Shown one piece after another: positions 15,001-27,331 of a stretch of 64,000 nucleotides of DNA. The notes below the pieces were generated by a model. That model was not told the DNA's origin, searched no databases, and saw only the letters and a list, made by a program, of their open reading frames with translations. The stretch's first letter is position 1. The number at the start of each line of letters is the position of its first letter. The position numbers were made by a program, and so were the translations under genes. Source of the stretch: Arbacia lixula (lineage: Eukaryota; Echinodermata; Echinoidea; Arbacioida; Arbaciidae); the NCBI GenBank assembly GCA_963669155.1, contig OZ022581.1, forward strand, positions 11,505,997 through 11,569,996, read 5' to 3'.

Positions 15001-17659
15001 AATGAAATCTTGTAGAATTCCTTCTTTTTCCCCTTTTTTTAAATGTTTTTCTTTTTATTTCCAAATTAGGACCTGTATTTTGATATGTGATTAGAAGTCA
15101 TTCAATTACAAGTTAGAAAAGAGTTATTCAGCTAACCATACTGTATCGTTTTGGGGTGAGGGTGGGGGTGGTCTGAAACAGCCAAGGTAAATACCTTGTT
15201 CAATTCAGATCTATGGGAATCCATAGCAAATAGAAAATTGTAGCTTGTGCATGTTTTCCATTTATTGCTTTTTCATTGCCTCCCTTAAAAAAAATAAATA
15301 AAAAAAATTCAGCCGCACCCTCTGCGACCCTCGCCCATAAGCTCACATCAATCATCTAGGTCTATTTCATAAGTTCAACCAAGGTATATCATATTTACTG
15401 AAACTGCACATCAAAATATAAATGATTCATGTTTTTTATGTAAATCATGATATTATCCTGAAATTGGCAATAGACGATCATTGGCTCAATAAAGCTTTAT
15501 AGTTTTAGGATGTATACATATATGTAATGGTATAAATGTGTCCATAAAGTGTTAAATTTCTCACTGAAATGGATACATATCTGCACATGCTGGTACTATA
15601 TATCAGTAGAAGAAGTACTTACAACTACTCTGTATGTAAAAAATTGTGAGTGTAGATGTAGAAACCTTTGCTAGACTAGCGATTGTTGTTATCCTGAATG
15701 GAAATTGTACCTAACTCCATCAGATGCTCACATTAACATACATGTAGGGATTAATTGTTTCTAGTGTAAAAGGGCTTAATATTGCAGTATATTCCTTCAT
15801 TTACAATAAACAATCATCGCAATGTCCAGTCCTAAGATCATGATTGTTTCATCATTGGAACAAGGATTTGTCTCTTCAAATCTGTCAGAAAAAATACCTA
15901 TTAATTATACAAATAAAGTTAAGCAAAATGATTTGCTGGTTGATGCATCCCTTGTTCCTGCAATATTGAAAGAATTATCTGAATAAGTTGGCTATATCTT
16001 GTGGTGTATACATTCTTGAACAAGGAGGATGAAGAATGAAATTATAGTCATATCCTCGGAAAACCTTTATTGTTAACTTTCATGAATAGTTTGTTTTAAA
16101 GAGGTTAGATAGTCAAGATTAAAGTACATGAATTGTTCATAGCTTTTGCTGCAAGCAGGATTGCTTTTGCCTTAGCATGAAAAGCAAACAAGTACATGCA
16201 TGTTGATCATAAACGTCCAATACTGTGTACGCTATTTATGTCACGGATGTTGAATCTTCACAAATTTTGCAAACGCATCCCAGACTGTAAGAGCGCCTAT
16301 ATACACACACTTCATAGCATGTCTGAAGGGATACATGGGCCGCAAATTTAGCTACTCACATATAATCTGTCAAGTCTGAAATCGCCCAAATATGGAAATA
16401 TGGCGTATACAGTATGAGAATGTGTCATCCAGAGCTTAGCAAACCGAAGTGTAAGATATGAATGAGACAAGTTAATCATGTTTTCTGGATCTTCTCTCAT
16501 TTTCTTCTCTCTTTTTTTGATCTGTTTTTGTTCGACGTTGATGGTTGATTAGTTGATCGTAAGTGTTTAAAGTTGTAGAGTCATCGAGAATGTTGGACTG
16601 GTGCATCTTGTTCATGTGATTGATTTTAAAAACTCTGATATTGACTGATTTCTGTTATGTAAGTGTTGCATTAATGTATGTATTTTCTAGTGTGTTTACT
16701 CATTTTATGCATGATTGTGTGATATTGTATTCTAAAACAGTTTGATGCATTCTAATAACTATTAACTCACTTATGATTTCTCCCAGAGATTATGTAAATG
16801 GATAATACTACAATGACAAACATGTACATGTAGATATAAAGAATTATATGAAAAACAATCTTACATTATAGAAAGCATTGAAAAAGAGTTTACGTACCTA
16901 TATACCAGTATTACCATTTATTACATACTTGTACTGTGAGAGTGTAATTGTCAACATACTCTACAAAATATTCATGTGCCCCACCCCTGCATTATTTTGT
17001 GAGTAAATATTTGGTGATACCATACACGTATATGTATGTTGCATTGTATAAATTCTCAAAACAAAAGTCAAATTTAACCTTGTTTAAATCTTTGAGCTTC
17101 ATGTAACGCCATGCCTGTCCCCGCTTCTTGTTTTCAAAGCACAATTCAAGAACACCTGCAATAATTAAACAAACCTCTCGCTTTGTCAAAGAATAAGGTT
17201 AATGTGACATCTGAGGTAAAAAAATCAAAACAAATATGCATTTGAGCATATAATTTGTCCCTATTCTGTAGACTTTGCACAAACTGTTTTTGTGGTGAAA
17301 TATTTATGTTCACATTTCAGCAAAGTCAAGTCAGATGGTACAAGCAATAGCCTTAACAATAAATAGAGGAAGAACTGTGTCTGCATTAAGTATCTATATT
17401 TTGCCACTGCCTACAGCTGTATCTTTATTTATTTGCACTGAACTGCATATCATCATTATTTCTTTCGAATGTGCATGGCCACAATTATGTTTTAGTTGTC
17501 GACATGACTTTATTTTGCATTGCATTGTTATTGGTAAGTGGCATGTGAATGATTATTGATTCCATATGAGGCTAAATTGACATGGAATAACGATTTAGAA
17601 GATATAAAAGAGTCATCAATGTAGAAAAACAATGATAGATATTACATGCTACTACTACG

Positions 17660-17747
<88 letters not shown>

Positions 17748-17825
17748 TTACTACTACTACTACTACTATTCCTACTGCTACTACGACGATGACGACTACT
17801 ACTACTACTACTGCTACTACTACTA

Positions 17826-17876
<51 letters not shown>

Positions 17877-17954
17877 TTACTACTACTACTACTACTATTC
17901 CTACTGCTACTACGACGATGACGACTACTACTACTACTACTGCTACTACTACTA

Positions 17955-18005
<51 letters not shown>

Positions 18006-18009
18006 TTAT

Positions 18010-18076
<67 letters not shown>

Positions 18077-18102
18077 GCTACTACTACTACTACCACTACT
18101 AT

Positions 18103-18167
<65 letters not shown>

Positions 18168-18168
18168 T

Positions 18169-18244
<76 letters not shown>

Positions 18245-18845
18245 ACTACTACTTATTCTTATAACAAATATTTATTATATAATGATATTATAGGAGCCAC
18301 TAATATTCTTCCTGATATTTCAACCAGTACTACTAATAAACACTACCACTGACATTGATACAAATAGAGCATACAAAGAAGATCTAACAGATTTTAGGTC
18401 ATGCAATTTTATTCATCTTCTGAATATCAGTCATAGAAAAATTGCAGTGCATAGATTGTTTTAAATTCTTCTCTACATCAACTAAAATGTGAACTCTATT
18501 TTGTTTCAAGTCTATTTTTAGGAAATTAATTGTAATTGTCCTGTTTATTGCCTTACATTTACTGTAAAGATATGTTCCATCAGCAGACGATACACCTGTA
18601 TGGAATACTGATTCTGGCCCACCGTAATCCTATCCCATAATTTCTTCAATGCTTTCCCACCCTTATTCCTCATCCTCCCTTTAAACAGTGTTCATATTGA
18701 CTAGTAATCCTGCATATTGGTATTGATGACCCTGTCATGCTTTCTTCTCACAGTGCTAAAGGTGCGAATCAATCGGCCAGCCCGGAGTATGGAGATCCCG
18801 GAACCCACAAACAAGAGCGGTGCCCCCGAACCAGTGATGGTGTAA
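6042..18845 (+). CDS. NDRG: NDRG family protein (N-myc downstream-regulated), 11 coding exons, 394 aa
   Basis: Exons with GT-AG boundaries and continuous phase: 6042-6266, 6681-6780, 8043-8163, 8541-8603, 9188-9248, 9600-9686, 10264-10341, 11776-11879, 12454-12571, 13098-13233 and 18754-18845 (TAA). Their sum is 1185 nt, within the family's usual length. Hallmarks in order: VTYHDIGLN, a cysteine-containing FFNFPDMQ block, the APGQEQGA loop, GFGVGAGANILARF, LILVNC and LQGLGY near the C-terminus. NDRG proteins have the alpha/beta-hydrolase fold but lack the catalytic triad. Here the nucleophile-elbow position is also glycine-rich without serine, so a non-enzymatic, probably cytosolic or membrane-associated role is expected. 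The first ~75 residues are an acidic, Gly/Gln-rich leader that I cannot align. The frame stays open from ATG 6042 back to the acceptor, so an upstream coding exon is possible. It could be the single invertebrate counterpart of NDRG1-4. Confidence 0.95.
7581..7685. mobile_element. Short MITE, TIR GGCCATATTCATGAAA
   Basis: A 105-bp element in NDRG intron 2. Its left terminus GGCCATATTCATGAAAGTTT is mirrored by TTTCGTGAATATGGCC at the right end. The similarity extends about 30 bp inward, through CTAGCCTAGTT and AACTAGGCTTAG. It is non-coding. Confidence 0.8.
8130..8385 (+). repeat. Three tandem copies of the NDRG exon 4 donor boundary
   Basis: The 48 bp at 8130-8177, covering the last 34 nt of exon 4, the GTGAGT donor and 14 nt of intron, are repeated without mismatch at 8232-8279 (offset 102). 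A third, more diverged copy of the exon 4 coding part lies at about 8339-8383 (CACATCAATGCGCC). The copies are separated by TG and TCTG/TCTA simple repeats. The second copy keeps an intact donor but would shift the frame if exonised. Confidence 0.9.
9423..9543 (+). repeat. Tandem duplication (~60 bp, two copies) in an NDRG intron
   Basis: GTCTGATCTAGATGAAAGCA at 9423 recurs as GTCTGATCTAGTTCAAAGCA at about 9486. Both units continue to CAATGCACAAGCTAG. This intronic minisatellite has no coding potential. Confidence 0.75.
9687..13097. other. NDRG introns 7-10, no further gene seen
   Basis: The sequence between the listed exons is AT-rich. It includes a G homopolymer at about 11958-11980 and an open frame of 143 codons at 11107-11538 with no recognisable similarity, which I consider chance. 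No embedded gene or RNA was recognised. Confidence 0.5.
13376..13650. mobile_element. Foldback repeat of the GTTTGACGAAAATCCGTC type
   Basis: The segment 13421-13476 (GTTTGACGAAAATCCGTC with flanks) is present in inverted form at about 13575-13629 (GATGGATTTTCATCAAAC). The hairpin arms are ~55 bp. Between them lies TGACGTCACGTGTGTGGTGC. A family with this structure is widespread in marine deuterostome genomes as far as I recall; the exact boundaries are uncertain. It lies in the last NDRG intron. Confidence 0.65.
13651..17645. other. Last NDRG intron, mostly unremarkable
   Basis: The 5.5-kb intron (13234-18753) between the two last NDRG coding exons. Open frames such as 14546-14938 show no recognisable protein features. 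An alternative C-terminal exon, as vertebrate NDRG genes use, could lie here, but none could be supported from splice sites plus similarity. Confidence 0.4.
17646..18256. repeat. ~600-bp TAC/GTA trinucleotide array with a 129-bp higher-order unit
   Basis: An almost unbroken (TAC)n array with occasional TAT, TGC, CAC and GAC variants. A distinctive block with ATTCCTACTGCTACTACGAC starts at 17768 and recurs at 17897, so part of the array is a 129-bp (43-triplet) duplicated unit. Because the period is three and no stop is created, several frames on both strands stay open and encode homopolymers of Tyr, Thr, Ser or Val. These are artefacts. The array lies within the last NDRG intron. Confidence 0.95.
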
Positions 18846-18964
18846 CAGTGGTCGTGTAGACAGCCCCCCCTAGCCCCCCTTCCTTCATACTTTTCCCCCG
18901 CCTTAGTATGGAGTTTCCAGAGCCCTTAAGCAAGTGCAGTGCCCCTGAACCAGTAATGGAATAA
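18786..18964 (+). repeat. Tandem copy of the NDRG terminal coding segment and start of 3' UTR
   Basis: The last 20 codons of NDRG (18786-18845, ending in TAA) are followed 119 bp later by a diverged copy (18905-18964). It has no indel and again ends in TAA. The copy would encode SMEFPEPLSKCSAPEPVME against SMEIPEPTNKSGAPEPVMV. The similarity continues past both stops into GTGTAGACAGC. In the annotated transcript the second copy is 3' UTR. Confidence 0.88.
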
Positions 18965-21900
18965 AAGTTGTTGTGTAGACAGCACCCTTCCCCCATACCC
19001 GCATCCCCAACTGCCGTACTCGGAGCAATGACTTACATGTTCGTGTGAACAGCCTTTTGACAGTGCTTTTCCAGTTGCAGCCAGAATCTTAGCATTATTG
19101 CATTATGATTGAAAATAAGAACAGCTTGTCTCCCTCCGCATTCCATCTGCTGCTCCACTGCAAGGGGATTGCATCCTATGTTCCTGTAGCAATCATGGAT
19201 CTGTAGAATAGCATTTTACAAGCCACCAGCCCCCCCCCCCCTTCCTCTGTCTAACCGTTGATTCCTGAAAGTGATATGTGTGGTTTCTGTTTAATCTTGC
19301 AGTGATCTTCTCATATAATGATCAGATTATGAAAGTGTTCTGACAATGTGTTCAATAGAATAATCTGATGAGGTTGTGCGCTAATCGTTTTCTAAATCAC
19401 ACATTTTTCTTGGGCATTATGACCATTCTTACTTTTTATCAACCATGATATACATTCATTTATTAAAGTAGGGATAAAATTAATCCAAATATGTCTCCAA
19501 AAATATCAAGCTATGGCGACACAGTAACTCTTGTTTTTAGTCCTAATTATGCAAAATATTGGACTGGAATGATCAATTGCAGTACGTTATTTATTAAAGC
19601 AAGACATGAATATTTAGTGATATTAGTATTTAAGTAAATTGGAGCCAGGAATTGTACATTAAGAGAGACAACTAAAGGATGCGTATGGTATATATAATGC
19701 ATCTATTTCATCTAAAAAAAACACTGCAAAAATTGTATTCTACAACAAGGTAGCTCACATGAAATAATGTTTTTCATTTGTGGTCTTATACAAAATGATG
19801 GTGATTTTTTAGTAAATTTATTGTTAATGTATTTTTATGAATTGTTCAATTTACATGAAACTAACTTAGGAATTAAAATAATGTGGTAAATGTTAATTAT
19901 GGTAAGTTTCTTAATTCATTTCAGAGGCGTAGACTTACATATATCCCAAAATGTCTCTGTAAACATTTTAAGTTGTTTTGTGAATGTATAGTTCAATTGG
20001 AATTGTATTTCCTGATACTGTGCTTGAGAGCTTTAAGGGTTTCATGCCAGGCAGGGCAGATAAGTGATCATTTTTCTTTTAATAGTAAATACAATAATTA
20101 GGGCTAGATGTTCTGTGGTCACAAGCATGTTGTTTTGTAAAAGGTAATGATTTTTCTTGTATTGCATAAGAGATGATGTCTTATTGTAGTGCACTGATAC
20201 AACGCTTTTAATTTCATTTAATTTCATGTGGATGTGAACAAAAAATTGTTTACAATATCTGTTTTAAAGTTGTTTGAGATAAGAGTTTGAGAAAGCTGAT
20301 AAGTGTGGTCATTCAAAATCTGTAGTAATGTTGAAAAGCTTTGAGAGTGGATTAAGAACCATAAGGGATAAACAAACTGTTCCTTGTGACAGCGTAAATG
20401 GTCTTGGGAATTTGAGTGTTATGTTATGTTGTGTTTTGATATGCTTTGAGTTAATTTCATATGTACAAATAATATGAGCTTCCCTCGCATGCATGTCAAG
20501 AATTATGTTACTCAAGTGATTGAAGGGCAGCTTATTGATAATAATTTTCATTTTCAAGCCATATTTGTAAATAGTCAAATCAACACATAAATTGTTTATA
20601 AGATTTGTATATAGCAATGATTTATTATGCATATTTGTATGTTGCCAGTGTCAATTTGTCCTGTTTATGTTTTGCTGTAAACTGTTGTCAGTAAATCATA
20701 TTTGTCACCAAAAAATATATTTGCACCTTCTTATCATACAATATGACCATATGATTGTATTCATGTTCAAATATGGCACCAACCAAATACTATGTCCCGT
20801 ATTCGCAACGGTGGTTGAACTTGAAACATTAATTATTGATTTAATATGATTGATTTTGTCCACATAATAATTACAGCGAATGATTGAAATCACTGTTGTG
20901 ATTCTGTGATGAAAATCAATGATTTTGTGACAGCATCAGATGAAAGATTTTGCTCGCCATAGAGTCGGCGTATGTTTAGAAAGTGGTCTAAGTTAAACCA
21001 CTGTTGTGTTGTGAATACGGGGCAATATGTATTGGTGAGTGTAGAAAAGGAAAAAATGTTCAGCGTGATTGGTTGTAACATATGTGTACCTCTTGTCTTG
21101 TATTCTTTCTCCCATTAACATGCTGATCTTATGTATTTATTGCTGCTCCACCTTCCTTCGTGATCAGCATTTGTTATTCATTGCTTTAACCCTTACATGA
21201 TCAGGCCTGGGAAGCCACATTGGCTTATAGTACACATCTTCATGCTGATGGTGATGAGGGGGTTAGGTCTCTGTAAATAACACATGGTTTGGGTACCCTG
21301 TGCACTTGTGCATTACCTTGCAAGCTGGCATATTTGTGCAGAATTGAATCGTTTTGCTCATTGTCACTGATTTGACACTTTCATACGTAATTGATTCAAT
21401 GTCATGTTAAAATTAAGCTTATCATGGTTTTTGGACATAAGCCGCCTGATTTGAGATTGAAGAATTGAGCTAATAAGCTGTATTAATGTGTGCTTTTATG
21501 TCATTGTTATTATGTGTATTTAAAATTTGGAAAGCAGGTTAAGTTCGTAAGGTATACTCAAATTTATAATTGAATACATCCATTGATGAATTTAATCAAG
21601 CCATATGCAAAATTGCACTTTGAGAATGCTATTCTGTGATTTGGGATTTGGTGCAGAGATCTTAGCAGAACTCTGGACTGTCTGTAAAACTTCACTTCTT
21701 ATCCCTTATCATATAATACTCTGTGTTCAAGTGTTGTTTCAAAGGTGTTCATTGACTACATGTACTTGTGAATTATGAAGTTCTTTCTCATTAATTTGAT
21801 GCCAAAATGATATGTATGTGTACATGTATTTTAATGCAAATGCATTTCTCTAAAAGTTCAGTATTGTAATTGTGAGTACAGCCTGTATATGACAGAGAAA

Positions 21901-23040
21901 TGTGTTTACTCATGTGACACAAGCTTATGGAAGCAGAAAATAGTTGTTTTCTTAGTTCTGATTTGGAAAGGTGTAAATATACAGATGTGTACATGAATCA
22001 TTGGAGAAAGTGTGTGAACTTGGTATCAGAATGAAATAATGAGTCAAAAATAGAGTAACTTCTCTAATTCTAATTTAGATCTTCTGCCAATAGACTTGAC
22101 TTGATAATTAACTGTAAAATGAGTATGGTAGAAAAAAAGGATAGGAAGGCTTGTAAAAGCATTGTTATGTTTAATAGATGAGTTTAATTAATTGTTCAAT
22201 TCTCAATTCTTGTCAGAAAGGATGTTGTTGCACACTATGCAATGCAATAGCCTGTAGTGTACAACTTTTGTTAATAGCTCTTAAACATTTTGTGTGGGAA
22301 GGCTGTGTTTTTTCACAAGCATTGCACATAAACTACCATAGAGTAGCATTTTTTTCTGCACTCAAAGATTCAATGTGCCATGTGTGCATGTTTTTTTTTC
22401 ACCACAGATGCTCATAAATCTCTTTGAGCTTCAGTTTACGAGGGACAAAAGGGTAACAGAACTTTGATTTCAGAATGTAAATTTTCAAGGGAGATTTGTC
22501 CTGTGTGATTACAAGATAGAATGCTCAAACTTGGGGATGTACATTGCAGTCAGTGTAACAGTGTGCAGGAAGAGTGATGCATATGTCATATGACCTTATT
22601 TGAAAATGATAATGAATGGGGAATCATCAGGGACACAGGCAATCTTTTATGGCACATGTAAACTTCGTTAAATAATCAATGTCTCAATCAAAGATGGTGT
22701 CATTCTCGGCTGTTTAGAAGCAGTGGTGTTGAGTGAAATGCGTAATTTCTTGTCTACAATTGAAAAACAAAAATTATACTCTGAGGTGAATATGTGTCGA
22801 AGGTGTGGAACTAAATAATCATATAGTGATATGTCCTATATCTATATACATATATTACATCTCATAGATTTGATACCCCAATGCATATAATGTCAGAATT
22901 GCAATCTACTATTTGCCACTTCAATCTGTGATGTCAACTGGAATTTCTTCTAGTAGAATCTATGTGTAAAGAGAGATTGAGCAATATGTGATATTGAAAT
23001 AGAGTATATAAAATAAATGTTCACTATTTCATTCAGACTT
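18846..23040 (+). other. NDRG: Probable long NDRG 3' UTR and downstream sequence
   Basis: No coding exon follows the NDRG stop. A canonical AATAAA at 23012-23017, followed by a T/G-rich stretch, could be the poly(A) signal and would give a ~4.2-kb 3' UTR. An earlier end cannot be excluded. The stretch contains one MITE (20793-21024) and a C tract at about 19231-19241. Confidence 0.35.
20793..21024. mobile_element. MITE with CCCGTATTC(A/G)CAA termini
   Basis: The left end TGTCCCGTATTCGCAACGG is mirrored at the right end, which reads TGCCCCGTATTCACAAC on the opposite strand. Subterminal GGTGGTTGAACTT and AAGTTAAACCAC also pair. The element is ~230 bp and non-coding, probably within the NDRG 3' UTR or just downstream. 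Confidence 0.75.
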
Positions 23041-23892
23041 CAACTTTGTCTCGTTCATTTTTGTTTAATGTCCTCGAATAATTATGTAAGGCAAGGCAAT
23101 TATGAGCATAACAATATTACAAATTCACTTTTTTTTTACTCTTTTCTCTTACCATCTCACTCAAATTCTTCAAGATAAACCACCGTGATCAAATCATATG
23201 CTCTGCATACACAAGTTATAATCACAGAGTAGATTGTTGGAAGTTGGACAATTAATTTTCCAGTAAAATGTTAATATGGAAAGATAGGGGTTTCAACACA
23301 GACACACACACACACGCACATGATCACATATGCATACACACCAGCTCACAATCCCTTCATAGGGAGGGGTACGATTTTGCTTCATCATTCAATTACTCCC
23401 ACGATATTATTTCCTTGTATCCACACAATGTTGATGTAATAAAAGCTGTTTTGTGGTATAGTTGAAGACCCCCCTCAATGCACATCTTGTAAGAACAGGC
23501 GCACACATAAATTTCCAAACTACACATTCTCCGCACAACAGACATACAACACACATACCTGATACAGGAATGGTATAGAATATAGTAACACAGACACGCA
23601 AGCACACTAGATCCAGGACACATAGACTATCAAATTAAAAACACCATAACATTCCAATGGAGTGCATCCATCTTCTCTTTTAATGTTAGTGCATTGACAA
23701 GGCATAAAGTTACGGCTCAAAACTGACTACAAAATACACTTTAGATGCTTCCACCAACTCTAGAATAAAAAAATAGAGGCCATAATTCACCTAATGGTGC
23801 TTCTCTTGAGTAGATACACACACAAAAGAAAACACCTTTAAATAAGTAGCACTGGGAATGAAGGTACAATTCTTCATACAGCATGTACAGGA

Positions 23893-24207
23893 AGAGTTGT
23901 CCCATGATGCATCATGCACACCCATTCGCATTTTGTTTGCAGTCGTGTCCACTTCCAGTCTCCTACAGGAGTGCACTAGACCGGAAGCGGACATGACTGC
24001 AAACAAAATCTGGACCCGTTGCATAAAACTCACCATTAATTGTAACTATGCTACCAATGGCAATTTCTATGGAAACCTTGAATTTGATTGGCTGTCAAAC
24101 TGTGTTGCCATGGTAGTTACCATTGATGGCAGAGTTGCCATTAATGGTAAATTTTATGCAACAGGGCCCTTAATGTGGCCACGCAGTGCATCATGGGACG
24201 ACTTTTC
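23893..24207. mobile_element. Foldback element containing a second, nested MITE
   Basis: Outer arms: GTTGTCCCATGATGCATC near 23897 pairs with GTGCATCATGGGACGAC near 24186. An inner hairpin pairs ATTTTGTTTGCAGTCGTGTC (about 23932) with GACATGACTGCAAACAAAAT (about 23990). Directly after it, at 24012-24169, sits an independent foldback with ends GGACCCGTTGCATAAAA and TTTTATGCAACAGGGCCC. The structure is a MITE inserted into a MITE. Confidence 0.7.
24012..24169. mobile_element. Nested MITE, termini GG(A/G)CCCGTTGCATAAAA
   Basis: A near-complete inverted repeat of ~158 bp. The left arm CCCGTTGCATAAAACTCACC and the right arm GGTAAATTTTATGCAACAGG pair, as do internal ACCAATGGCAA and TTACCATTGATGG motifs. 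A distantly similar element lies at 31420-31573. Confidence 0.75.
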
Positions 24208-26730
24208 CTCATGGTGTCTAGAGAATAATGTTGCACCACATTCTGCAGCTCTCATGGAAATGTGAGTGTAACAGATGCAAATATATATCAACGACATAAG
24301 GAATTAATGCTGTTGTATAAAGGACAAACACCCTCTTGTGGTCAATGCTCACTTATAACTTTGGCGGCTGACCGATTGTCTATCCAATGAATTTATCAGT
24401 TCCATCATGCCTGGACCGATTTCTAGATACATGTCCCAGTGGCCGCATCATACAGCATCAGCAGATACAAAAGTGGCTAATACCATATGTGATTTTTATC
24501 TTTCTCATCATTTCTTTGATATTCCTCAAGCTATCACCAATGTGCTTCTCTCATTTTTCTGCGTAATAAAATATCAACTAGCTCACAGGGTTACTTTCCC
24601 TTCTTTTATTGTCTTTACCATGGATCTCCTAGTACTTGGAGATCCATGTCTAAGTAGTGCTGATTGGCATGTGTTTTCATATCAGTAATAATAATAATAC
24701 TCAAAATATAATGCTTTTTCATCTTTCATAAGGACATTGTTTAGTATTGGTACATTCACTTCACATTTCTAACTCACAAGAATTGCTTTCTTCTTGAAAT
24801 TAATATACAGTGTACTTCAGTTTCAAGGTTTTTAGATATATTATTTGGTACCTCATTTGAATAGACTAATCCTTATGAACAAACTTCCCCTATGATAACA
24901 ATATTATTTCATGTTTTCAGCATTCAGTTTATATGTTTCTTGATCCATCGTTTCCATTCACATAAAAAATAATGAAAAGATTCTCACTTTCATGCAATAA
25001 CCCACTTGCATTTGAAATCATAATATTTCCCCACTTATCCCCTTAGTACCATATGTGCATGAAATGTGTAAAAATTCAATGGGTTTTCCTGGTTTGGTAC
25101 AGAGAGAGTAAATACACATATAGCATTGTTTTTTTCAAAACTCTTACGACTAATTCAAACCACTGACACTAAAACTGACAGGAGCTGTAAAAAAATAAAC
25201 AAATACTGATGGTTTCAAGATAAAATTCAATGTGGTCCAGAATAAATCTCATAAAACAGTACTCTACAAATGTATAAAAATATTTGAGACAGATATTCTT
25301 TGACAGCCTGTTGGAACAAGTAGCTCTCAGATAATCACATGGACAACAAACAGTTTAATGAGGGAATTATTAAAAAAAGAAACTCAAAAGAGATATGCAT
25401 ATTTCTTATTATTGACATTTCTGTGAACTACATACTTTTGCTATGTACCATGTCCTTATGGGCTTTAAAATGTTATGTATACATAAAATACAAGATTGGC
25501 TCTTCACTCTAGTGAATGCATAAGCACTTGAAACGTATTGTTTGAGCTAGCTTACCAAGCATAACACCACATTATGTGATCAAATGATCACACACATCTA
25601 GCTCTTTTGCATTTAACACATGTTATTAAGTACCACTGTGTGTTGTATGACTTCAAAACCCAATGAACATGAAGCCAATTAACTCACTAAACAATGAATA
25701 TTGGCTGAACCAGATGAAATGCTGTATGAAATATACACTGATAGCAAAATATTTTCTCTCATTGACACTGTTTAAGTTGTCTGAATGATCAATGCCATGA
25801 AATTGAACGCCGTGAAATTGAAATTGCCTAAAAACGAATACACTGTGCAGTGGGTATAATTTGAATTTGAACACATTGGTAGCTATAAAACATGTTATTT
25901 TTTTTTAATGATTAGACCTCAGTACTTTTCACATGTCTTGCACTAAATACTCCATACCTTGTCTTCTTTATTTGATACTAGATTTCTCGACCAATCTAAT
26001 AAGAAACAGCCCATACCAAAGAGATATGTGAGCTATTGGAGAACTGTCATTATTTGAACACATGGAATACACAAGGGTATTACTAGTAATGAGAACAGTT
26101 GCAACTCCCTGCGGTAGAGGAGTAGGAATGAATAGATTTATGGGTCTCTGTTTTTCCAATTAAGGGAAGGGTAAGGATTTTAATAAGCCGTGGAATCACT
26201 GACAAAAGCTTCCTACAGCTTTATTTTAACTCCTTCCGTGTTTTGTCTGTTAATCCCCACTCAAGTTTTAACAGAAGTGTTACTTCTATGCTTGGGAACG
26301 TTTCGTAAAATCTTGCTTTCCCATTTAGCCGTAGAAGTAGAAACAATAGAACATTAAAAAAATACAAAATTATAATGCAACAATTTCTCTAATGTATCAT
26401 TATCTCTCAAAGAAAAAAACACTATTTTATGTTTGTATCATGATATACTCATGAAACTGATGCAAACAATTTGCAGCTTCTATTCGATATTTATTCTTAC
26501 AAGTAGCTAAACCTTATTACTTGGTGTCTTTTTTCTCTTCACACTTCCTCTTTCCTCTACAGGAGTGATGATACTATAAATGACCTCACAGCAATGTTAA
26601 TACTACAATGAGGTTTGCACACACGTATGCCAAAGTAAACATAACTACATACAAGTCCCTGTAGAACTTTTTGAAATGCCATTTCAAGCAAACATTACAT
26701 TGCACAATGGAACATGATGACAAAGACATA

Positions 26731-27331
26731 CAGTTGAGGCCAAAAGTTTACATACACTTATGGAATTTCGTGAAATTTGTTCCCTTGCTAAACATCGTAA
26801 AATTTACAACATCTTCAGAAATATAAATACTACCATGACGAATCTGGTATCAAACAAAAGAGCGTATTAAGCTCTTTCACATGATTGGAATGCTGTTGGG
26901 ATTGAATTATATTTCAGGTGGAATTTTCTTTGATTTGATATCATATTTCAAACATCATTTTATAGAAATATATAAATGTCAAATCTATGATTTACAATAC
27001 ATTTTCTGTCATGATATGTCACCACTGAACTAAAAAGTGTAATCTGAAATGTTTGTGTTGAAGTAACTAGCACAAATATGAAATGTTTGTGTCAAGTTTT
27101 TATGTTTAATTTGTCTAAAATATGAAGACTTTTGGGGAAAACGTGACACCTAAATATTTTTCAGCTCCCGATGACAATGCAATGTGATGAAGGGGCAACT
27201 CATTTGTTTGATATCAAATTCATCATGATAGCTCAATTTGTTTTATAAGATACAATAACTTTAATGATGTTTGGCAAGTGTAAATTTTTCTTTGAGTTTC
27301 CTGGGTGTATGTAAACTTCTGGCCTCAACTG
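26731..27331. mobile_element. Non-autonomous Tc1/mariner-type element with TA target duplication
   Basis: The left terminus CAGTTGAGGCCAAAAGTTTA (26731) and the inverted right terminus (27312-27331) form TIRs ending in CATACAC/GTGTATG. TA dinucleotides flank both ends (26729-26730 and 27332-27333). The terminal motif CAGTTGAnG...GTTTACATACAC is typical of Tc1-like elements, including the fish lineage from which Sleeping Beauty was built. The 601-bp body has no transposase frame, so it is a deletion derivative or MITE. Confidence 0.9.

Noticed and set aside
17572-18352. Four long overlapping open frames encoding poly-Val, poly-Tyr, poly-Ser and poly-Thr
   Set aside because: They are all readings of the TAC/GTA repeat. 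A period-three repeat without stops stays open in several frames on both strands.
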